Assembly: GCA_945878515.1 (NCBI GenBank)
Contig: CAMCTL010000028.1
Location: forward strand, 1-27,357
Length of the DNA stretch: 27,357 bases
From: Flavobacterium psychrophilum
GTDB lineage: Bacteria > Bacteroidota > Bacteroidia > Flavobacteriales > Flavobacteriaceae
Direction: 5' to 3'
A program made the translations under genes and the position numbers. Position 1 is the stretch's first letter; each line of letters starts with the position of its first letter. The notes beneath the pieces are model-generated. The model searched no databases, was not told where the DNA came from, and worked only from the letters and a program-made list of their open reading frames with translations. Below, piece after piece: positions 22,250 through 27,357 of this stretch.

Positions 22250-23152
22250 ATCAAAAAACTTCCTCTTTTAACGCCAAGAAAGGCTTCGGTAATCGATTTA
22301 GAAACTGCGAATGCGTTGTTTGCTGAAATTATACAAGCTGATATTCCATTTGGTTATCAACAAGCCAATTGTCATAATATTTCGCATTATATCAGTTTGT
22401 TCCTTGAATCTAAAGGCTTTCAATGTGGCAAAATATGGGCATTTGCTCCTGTAGTTTATTCGATGAATGGCTCACGATTAATCACTTTTACCGACAAAAA
22501 AAATATGTCGCCGACAGGTAAAATTGATTGGGGCTATCATGTGGCTCCTATTCTTCAAGTTCGAATAGGGAATAAAGTGCGTAAAATGGTTATTGATCCA
22601 GGATTATTCCCAAAAAATGTAGTGCGTTATCGAACATGGTTGGCGAAACTCAGAACACGAAAACTAATTTATCTAATTATGGATTCTGAATGGTATTTGT
22701 ATAATTCATCAATGATTCCGAATTCGCAGATTCAATACAATTCAAATGGGTTTTCAAATCCAAATGTACAGTTGCCAGATTGGTTTTCAGACAAATTAAT
22801 TACAGATTTTTTCAAATATGAAGAAGAAGCTTTGCAGCAACATTGGATAGAAAAAGGATTGGCAGTAAATGAAACTGCTATGGCATTTTATGATGCGGAA
22901 ATCAAGCCTATTCTACACCACAAACAACAACTTGATTTGCTTAACGATTATAAAATGCTAGTGGGCAATGTCTTTAATTTCGAAACGATTTTCAGGGACA
23001 ACAATTGGAATTATGAAATGGACAATGATTTTCAATTCAAACATCAAAATATCATTGCAAAGTATCGAGATATCTACTTTTCAAATCTCTACAAATGGCA
23101 AGAATCCTTGTCTTCATTGAATGAAATTATCAAAATAAAAAAGGGTCGATGA
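22250..23152 (+). CDS. Protein-glutaminase-like Cys-His-Asp enzyme, non-ATG start
   Basis: The frame is homologous in pattern to the protein-glutamine glutaminase family: IPFGYQQANCHNISHYISLF aligns with the Cys block (Cys41 here, followed five residues later by His as in GCYARAH), WGYHVAPIL gives His97, and VIDPGLF gives Asp116. Enzymes of this kind deamidate glutamine side chains in proteins; the fold is papain/transglutaminase-like. No ATG exists at the natural N-terminus. The frame is open after TAA at 22229-22231, and the best placed start is ATC at 22250 (ATC AAA AAA CTT CCT), 26 nt after the -7 box. A TTG at 22316 would cut off KKLPLLTPRKASVIDLETAN, which looks like real protein. So either an ATC start is used, an ATG was mutated, or there is a base error. 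No signal peptide, so probably intracellular. The C-terminal 150 residues are helical and unassigned. Confidence 0.75.
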   Translation: MKKLPLLTPRKASVIDLETANALFAEIIQADIPFGYQQANCHNISHYISLFLESKGFQCGKIWAFAPVVYSMNGSRLITFTDKKNMSPTGKIDWGYHVAPILQVRIGNKVRKMVIDPGLFPKNVVRYRTWLAKLRTRKLIYLIMDSEWYLYNSSMIPNSQIQYNSNGFSNPNVQLPDWFSDKLITDFFKYEEEALQQHWIEKGLAVNETAMAFYDAEIKPILHHKQQLDLLNDYKMLVGNVFNFETIFRDNNWNYEMDNDFQFKHQNIIAKYRDIYFSNLYKWQESLSSLNEIIKIKKGR

Positions 23153-23173
23153 GAAACAAACCATCAACCCTTT
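23139..23173. terminator. Convergent terminator between the glutaminase-like and AAA+ genes
   Basis: AAAGGGT (23140-23146) / ACCCTTT (23167-23173) with an inner GATG/CATC pair; A/T runs on both sides allow it to serve both strands. Confidence 0.7.
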
Positions 23174-23180
23174 AAATTTT

Positions 23181-24638
23181 TTACAATTTACTGATATAAC
23201 TACCATATAAATCCTTGAATTGATAACCCTCAGACACGCGGTCTTTGCTCAACTTTTTATATTCTACCAATCCCCAAAGTATGAATTCCTTCATAAAGTA
23301 CCTGTCGTCTTTGTCTAATTGTGGTTGGTATTTTTTGATTAATATATCTAAAGGCGCAATTTCGTCTAGAATGGTTTTATATTCCTCATCTGACACATCA
23401 TCTAGTAATTCGAAACCGTTTTCAGCAAAAAACCATTCCAAAATATCGGAATAAGGTGTTTTTTGGTCTTGTTTTTCGAGTTTTTCTATTTTTGGAAAAT
23501 ATGCTGGAAAGAAAGTATGAATCGCATCGCCTATCAAATGTTGGGCTACAATCGCTGCTCCCTCCTGCTCGCCTTCGTAAACCAATTCTACTTTTCCAGT
23601 AATGGCTGGAATAATTCCCATAAAATCGGACAATCTTAAGGTGGTTTTATCTACACCCGATTTTAAGGCACGACGTTCGGCTGTGCTTAATAAATTTTCG
23701 AATGCTGTAATGCTTAATCTTGCTGAAACACCACTTTTGTTATCGATAAATTCACTTTCTCTGGCTTCAAAACTGATTTGTTCCAGCAAATCTTTTGCTA
23801 AAGACGGTACGTAAACCAAGTCACTTTGTGCCACATCTAATTTGGCTTCTTGCTCGGTGATTGTTCTGGCAATCTTGATAGTTTCTGGATAATGCGTCAA
23901 GATTTGAGAACCAATTCGGTCTTTTAAAGGTGTTACAATGCTTCCTCTGTTGGTGTAATCTTCTGGATTTGCGGTAAAAATAAATTGTAAATCGAGCGGC
24001 ATTCTAAGTTTAAAACCACGAATTTGAATGTCGCCTTCTTGCAAAATGTTGAACAAAGCCACTTGAATTCTAGCCTGCAAATCTGGTAATTCGTTAATGA
24101 CGAAAATACAGCGATTGGCTCTTGGAATCATTCCAAAATGAATTACGCGATCATCAGCATAAGACAGTTTTAAATTCGCTGCTTTGATGGGATCGACATC
24201 GCCAATTAGGTCGGCAACGGTAACGTCAGGAGTTGCCAGTTTTTCGAAAAAACGCTCGCTTCGGTGCAACCAAGAAATCGGAGTTTCATCACCATTTTTG
24301 GCAATTAAATCTTTGGCAAAACGAGAAATCGGGTTTAAAGGATCATCATTAATTTCGGAACCCGTTACAAACGGAATGTATTCGTCTAATAATTCAATCA
24401 TTTTGCGAGCCAATCGGGTTTTGGCTTGACCCCGAAGACCCAATAAATTAATATTGTGACGGGACAAAATAGCACGTTCTAATTCTGGAATTACGGTATT
24501 TTCGAAACCGTGAACGCCTTCGAATGTTGGTTGTCCTGATTTTATTTTTTCTCGCAAATTGTGACGCAATTCGTCCTTGATATTTTTGGTTTGGTAGCCA
24601 GATTTTTTTAATTCTCCAAGTGTGCTTATGTTGTTCAT
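23181..24638 (-). CDS. AAA+ ATPase of the magnesium-chelatase ChlI / MoxR type
   Basis: 485 aa. The AAA+ core covers residues 45-330: Walker A-like GLRGQAKT (67-74), a helix-2 insert region (SWLHRSERFFEKLATPDVTV), Walker B-like RCIFVINELPDL with Asn182-Glu183 instead of Asp-Glu, and sensor 1 IFTANPEDYTNRG (Asn224). The loop VADLIGDVDP matches ChlI-like proteins. The C-terminal half is helical and acidic. This subtype (GLRGQAKT, INELPDL) is recurrent in Bacteroidota beside VWA proteins, which suggests that the variant residues are family-typical rather than decay. It should act as an ATP-driven remodeller with the VWA protein at 24818-25936, like MoxR-VWA chaperone pairs. The ATG sits 2 bp from a 14-bp tandem repeat that occupies the ribosome-binding region. 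Confidence 0.88.
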   Translation of the reverse strand: MNNISTLGELKKSGYQTKNIKDELRHNLREKIKSGQPTFEGVHGFENTVIPELERAILSRHNINLLGLRGQAKTRLARKMIELLDEYIPFVTGSEINDDPLNPISRFAKDLIAKNGDETPISWLHRSERFFEKLATPDVTVADLIGDVDPIKAANLKLSYADDRVIHFGMIPRANRCIFVINELPDLQARIQVALFNILQEGDIQIRGFKLRMPLDLQFIFTANPEDYTNRGSIVTPLKDRIGSQILTHYPETIKIARTITEQEAKLDVAQSDLVYVPSLAKDLLEQISFEARESEFIDNKSGVSARLSITAFENLLSTAERRALKSGVDKTTLRLSDFMGIIPAITGKVELVYEGEQEGAAIVAQHLIGDAIHTFFPAYFPKIEKLEKQDQKTPYSDILEWFFAENGFELLDDVSDEEYKTILDEIAPLDILIKKYQPQLDKDDRYFMKEFILWGLVEYKKLSKDRVSEGYQFKDLYGSYISKL

Positions 24639-24640
24639 TG

Positions 24641-24690
24641 TTTGTTGTTTATGGTTTGTTGTTTATGGTTTGTTGTTTATGGTTTGTTAC
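24641..24690. repeat. 14-bp tandem repeat TTTGTTGTTTATGG, 3.5 copies
   Basis: Exact copies at 24641-24654, 24655-24668 and 24669-24682, then TTTGTTAC. It lies immediately upstream of the AAA+ start codon, so it forms the end of that gene's 5' leader. Confidence 0.95.
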
Positions 24691-24726
24691 AATTGATATT
24701 GAAATTGATATTTTTTGTTTCGGTTT

Positions 24727-24812
24727 GCGTTAGGGATAGCAGCGACATCCTTTTGTGAAGCGATAGCGGAACAAAAGATATAGCGTATAGCCCGACCCTT
24801 GTGGTAACGCCC
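24727..24812 (-). ncRNA. Structured intergenic element, possible flavobacterial RNA or repeat
   Basis: On the minus strand GGGCGTTACCACAAGGGTCG begins the element and TCCCTAACGCAAACC ends it. GCGTTA (24805-24810) pairs with TAACGC (24727-24732), GGG with the adjacent CCC, and a central hairpin forms between ATCTTTTGT (24771-24779) and ACAAAAGGAT (24747-24756). I recall near-identical blocks scattered through Flavobacterium genomes, with a variable central hairpin. Whether it equals a named RNA family is unverified. It lies between the VWA and AAA+ genes. Confidence 0.45.
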
Positions 24813-24817
24813 AAAAA

Positions 24818-25936
24818 TTAATTAATTCTTTTTTTACGATTGGTTTCATAATCCTCGAAAATCATTTCGCCCAAACCTTTAAGACCAGTGTAAAATGCTT
24901 TTCCTTGATTTGCGGCAGTAAATTTATTGACAAACTGTTGCAAATAGGGATCTTTGGCAATCATAAAGGTAGTGATTGGAATGTGCAATTTTCGAGCTTG
25001 TTGTGCCTCGTTGTAGCATTTATCAACAATATATTCGTCGAGGCCATTGCTATTCATATAATAGGTATCGTCTTTTTCGCGAACACAACTCGGTTTGCCA
25101 TCGGTAATCATAAAAATTTGCTTGTTTGTATTGCGTTTTCTGCGCAGTAAATCCATTGCCAATTGCAAACCAGCCACGGTATTGGTATGATACGGGCCAA
25201 CTTTTAGATAAGGTAAATCTCGAATGGCAATTGTCCAAGCATCGTTCCCAAAAACCAAAATATCTAGAGTATCTTTAGGATAACGCGTTGTGATTAATTC
25301 GGCTAAAGCCATCGCCACTTTCTTCGCAGGAGTTATTCGGTCTTCGCCATACAAAATCATACTGTGGCTGATGTCGATCATCAAAACAGTACTCATTTGG
25401 GATTTGTATTGGGTTTCTTCGACCACCAAATCATTTTCGGTGAGCATAAAATCGGCTACACCATTATTGATTTGGGCGTTGCGCAAACTTTCGGTTAAGG
25501 AAATGCGTTCTAATCCGTCTCCGAAATGAAATTCACGAAATTCTCCTGTGTGTTCATCGCCATTTCCGGCTTGTTTGGTTTTGTGATTTCCTGTTCCAGA
25601 TCGCTTTAAATTTCCAAAAATATTGTCTAAAGCCTGCTGGCGAATGGCTCTTTCTGTTTTGGCAGTAATCCCAATTCCTGAAGTTCCATCGTCCTTGAGT
25701 TCCTCTCGAATGTAACCTTTTTTCTTTAGGTCTTCGATAAAATCATCGATGGTATAAGCCGAATCTGTGAGTTTATATTCTTTATCCAATTCTCGAAGCC
25801 ACTCGATAGCTTCGTCAAAATCGCCTGAGGTGTGCGTGATTAACTCCTTAAATATAGAAAAAAGTTTATCAAACGGAGACTGAAAAGGCGCTTCGTAGGT
25901 CTTGAAATAAAATCCTTTTTTGATTGTGTTCTTCAT
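24818..25936 (-). CDS. VWA-domain (MIDAS) protein, partner of the AAA+ ATPase
   Basis: 372 aa, soluble. Residues 1-165 are helical and charged (STPF-like start MKNTIKKGFYFKTYEAPFQS; a Gly/Lys-rich linker near 113-130). Residues about 180-355 are a von Willebrand factor A domain with an intact MIDAS: DISHS (Asp188, Ser190, Ser192), a Thr in YHTNT (251-253) and MITDGKPS (Asp279). VWA domains bind partners through the bound Mg ion and pair with MoxR/ChlI ATPases in metal insertion or complex assembly. It precedes the ATPase gene on the same strand, 179 bp apart; the gap holds the structured element and the 14-bp repeat. No good promoter was found directly upstream; a TAAATTTG box at 26095-26088 (minus) is about 150 nt away. 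Confidence 0.9.
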   Translation of the reverse strand: MKNTIKKGFYFKTYEAPFQSPFDKLFSIFKELITHTSGDFDEAIEWLRELDKEYKLTDSAYTIDDFIEDLKKKGYIREELKDDGTSGIGITAKTERAIRQQALDNIFGNLKRSGTGNHKTKQAGNGDEHTGEFREFHFGDGLERISLTESLRNAQINNGVADFMLTENDLVVEETQYKSQMSTVLMIDISHSMILYGEDRITPAKKVAMALAELITTRYPKDTLDILVFGNDAWTIAIRDLPYLKVGPYHTNTVAGLQLAMDLLRRKRNTNKQIFMITDGKPSCVREKDDTYYMNSNGLDEYIVDKCYNEAQQARKLHIPITTFMIAKDPYLQQFVNKFTAANQGKAFYTGLKGLGEMIFEDYETNRKKRIN

Positions 25937-26236
25937 AAATATAAAAATACAGTTAATTAGAAAACAAAAAATAAAACACAGTATAAATTTAAGTTAAATC
26001 TAATTATTTGCGCGAAATACTGTTTTGAATTTAGGCATTGATTAATCCATTTGTCAACCGATATCATAAAAAAAACTTGCATGTTAGCAAATTTAAAACA
26101 AATAGATTTGACTTTGTCTACACTCTATATTAAAAAATGGAAAGACTAAAGCCATGATTATTAAAACTTAAAAAACTATTTGCAAGGTAATAAAATGCCA
26201 ACTTATTGCTGTTTTAGAATTTAAAACAGCTGAAAT
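25937..26236. other. Intergenic region upstream of the VWA gene
   Basis: 300 bp, AT-rich. It holds a minus-strand TAAATTTG (26095-26088), a plus-strand TAGATTTG near 26103-26110 with no gene to serve, and a hairpin GCTGTTTTA/TAAAACAGC (26208-26230). No ORF that I can support. Confidence 0.5.
26208..26230. terminator. Hairpin downstream of the 227-aa membrane protein gene
   Basis: GCTGTTTTA / TAAAACAGC, 9-bp stem, loop GAATT, 7 bp past the stop; no strong T-run. Confidence 0.45.
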
Positions 26237-26920
26237 TCAGACTTTAGATTTTAGATTAGATTTTGAAGTGTAACAAATACCTATTTGAACCAAGATAAAA
26301 GCATAATAACCCCATTTGATTTGTTTGTAGGTTTCGAAGAATGGGTCAAATAATATAGTACAAATTATAGTAATAATCAACAAGACTAGATTGATTTTTG
26401 AAAATTTATAAATTAGCTTTACACTATTAGAAAATGATAAAATTAGCATTGAAATTGAAAAAACTACTATTAACAAAAAACAAAAAATCCTTAAATACAT
26501 AAAAAAGCCACTATAATCATTTTCTTTAAAGCCTTCCTTTATCGCTTTTTTTAAATCTGAAAAACTTCCTTCAAATAAACACTTGCTAAGGATTGCGAAT
26601 TCATAAGCATTTATAGTTTCTGAATCGTCAATGAATTCATAAACTTTTTGATAAAATGGAATATTATTTAATGGTATTTCACTAATAGTGTCATTGTTGA
26701 TAATAGGCTCTTTTTCTGTTAAAATTGAATTATTATTTTTAACGACAGGAGTTTCAATTACAGTAGTACCAATTACAACCGCAGTAGTGTCGGGCATTGG
26801 TTCTTCAGCAGCTGGCACAGCTTTTTTCATTCCGTGACCGTTACATTGGTTATAAAAAGGAGCCATCAACAACAAAAAACCCAATAAACTTAAGAATCGG
26901 AGCGTACGAACTGATTTCAT
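26237..26920 (-). CDS. Hypothetical membrane protein, 227 aa
   Basis: Unrecognised family. One hydrophobic N-terminal segment (about 9-23, FLSLLGFLLLMAPFYNQC) may be an anchor or signal; then a Pro/Thr/Asn-rich extracytoplasmic stretch (30-85), a short helical domain (88-135) and three further membrane segments (about 139-162, 176-192, 203-218). The motif LLMAPFYNQCNGH is one I recall from flavobacterial membrane proteins of unknown function. A TAATTTTG box (26988-26981, minus) lies about 60 nt upstream. The ending KSNLKSKV is short and cytoplasmic. Single-gene unit. Confidence 0.7.
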   Translation of the reverse strand: MKSVRTLRFLSLLGFLLLMAPFYNQCNGHGMKKAVPAAEEPMPDTTAVVIGTTVIETPVVKNNNSILTEKEPIINNDTISEIPLNNIPFYQKVYEFIDDSETINAYEFAILSKCLFEGSFSDLKKAIKEGFKENDYSGFFMYLRIFCFLLIVVFSISMLILSFSNSVKLIYKFSKINLVLLIITIICTILFDPFFETYKQIKWGYYAFILVQIGICYTSKSNLKSKV

Positions 26921-26980
26921 AAAAAAATTTGTTTAGCTCAGTTAAAATATAATTTTTAAAAGCCGTGCTAATTGCAGATT

Positions 26981-26988
26981 CAAAATTA
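26981..26988 (-). promoter_or_regulatory. -7 box of the 227-aa membrane protein gene
   Basis: Minus-strand TAATTTTG, about 60 nt before the ATG. Confidence 0.35.
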
Positions 26989-27114
26989 CACTTTTCTCAT
27001 AATTATCTTAACAATTTTTAAACTGACCCATCAAGATCTTAAAACATTTTCCTATCATCCAATAGATAATTTTCGATTAAAAATAATTATTAATCTTTTA
27101 TTAATTTATTTTTA

Positions 27115-27144
27115 TTGTTATTCAATAAATATTTATTATGTTTG
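27115..27144 (+). promoter_or_regulatory. Promoter of the DUF2975-like gene
   Basis: TTG at 27115-27117, 19-nt spacer, TATGTTTG at 27137-27144, 27 nt before the ATG at 27172. Confidence 0.55.
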
Positions 27145-27171
27145 CTGAATAATTTTAAAATCAAACTAATT

Positions 27172-27357
27172 ATGAAATCAAAAAACAACTTTGTATTTAT
27201 TGTCCTAAACATTGTAGCTTGGATTATTTTTGTAGGCTTGTGCATTGAAGCCGGCGCTTTAATTGTCAACTTTGTATTCAGTATTTTCAAACCTGAAATG
27301 GTCCATAATTTATATCAAAAAATGGATTTAAGCGAATTGTACAATCGAAGTCAATGG
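27172..27357 (+). CDS. DUF2975-like membrane protein, N-terminal part (cut by window edge)
   Basis: 62 codons open from the ATG at 27172 to the window end. It reads MKSKNNFVFIVLNIVAWIIF, then VGLCIEAGALIVNFVFSIFK and a soluble stretch PEMVHNLYQKMDLSELYNRS. This matches the start of DUF2975 membrane proteins of Bacteroidota: a first transmembrane helix of about 30 residues followed by an extracytoplasmic loop. Such genes are usually followed by a small Cro/CI-type HTH regulator gene, which would lie beyond the window. A well-formed promoter precedes it. Too short for the ORF track threshold only because it is cut; I regard the gene as real. Confidence 0.75.
   Translation, partial: MKSKNNFVFIVLNIVAWIIFVGLCIEAGALIVNFVFSIFKPEMVHNLYQKMDLSELYNRSQW

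Noticed and set aside
22201..22326. ATG at 22201 as start of the protein-glutaminase-like gene
   Set aside because: It is in another frame, ends at a TGA within about 42 codons and precedes the predicted transcription start.

Overview
The window is AT-rich chromosomal DNA from a member of the Bacteroidota, most likely a Flavobacterium or close relative. The evidence is a set of TAnnTTTG-type -7 boxes (often with TTG about 18-19 nt upstream) in front of genes on both strands, a SusD/TlpA-style DUF4369 lipoprotein, flavobacterial small hypothetical families, and several repeat types that I associate with flavobacterial intergenic regions. All functional calls come from reading the sequence; no database was searched.

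Layout, left to right. 1-447: 5' part of leuA (minus), divergent from a 514-aa helical protein of unknown function. 2342-3599: small hypotheticals, including a three-gene minus operon with a TAATG-coupled 41-aa protein. 3732-4172: a J-domain/KTSC fusion. 4399-5568: a DUF4369-thioredoxin (TlpA-like) lipoprotein gene interrupted by one in-frame TGA. 5732-5812: tRNA-Tyr(GTA), with a 20-bp copy of its 3' end 120 bp downstream. 5986-8360: a SIMPL-domain protein, a rhomboid protease and an LpxL-like acyltransferase. 8361-8896: a dense nest of inverted repeats. 8897-10309: glmM. 10310-10958: a 21-bp higher-order tandem repeat and a MITE-like palindromic element.

10959-15800 (minus) is the most interesting unit: an RsbQ-like alpha/beta hydrolase, a seven-PAS histidine kinase and a single-domain receiver, in what looks like one operon. 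In Bacillus, RsbQ works with the PAS domain of the phosphatase RsbP. Here the same type of hydrolase sits beside a PAS kinase, which suggests that a hydrolase/small-ligand/PAS signalling module has been re-wired to a phosphorelay.

15801-16949 is a gene-poor relic region with two decayed short ORFs and a terminator. 16950-20400: a fused circularly permuted ATP-grasp/alpha-E protein overlapping a transglutaminase-like gene, a known but poorly understood peptide-modification pairing. 20542-21155: a DUF6934-like gene with a 53-aa partner. 21247-22026: a short-chain dehydrogenase. 22250-23152: a protein-glutaminase-like Cys-His-Asp enzyme lacking any ATG start. 23181-25936: a VWA protein and a ChlI/MoxR-type AAA+ ATPase, separated by a 14-bp tandem repeat and a probable structured repeat/RNA. 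26237-26920: a membrane protein. 27172-27357: start of a DUF2975-like gene.

Several genes show single-codon lesions (an internal TGA in the TlpA-like gene, an internal TAA in a small ORF, ATC where an ATG is expected). Either the strain carries real lesions or the consensus has scattered base errors; read-level checking would settle this.
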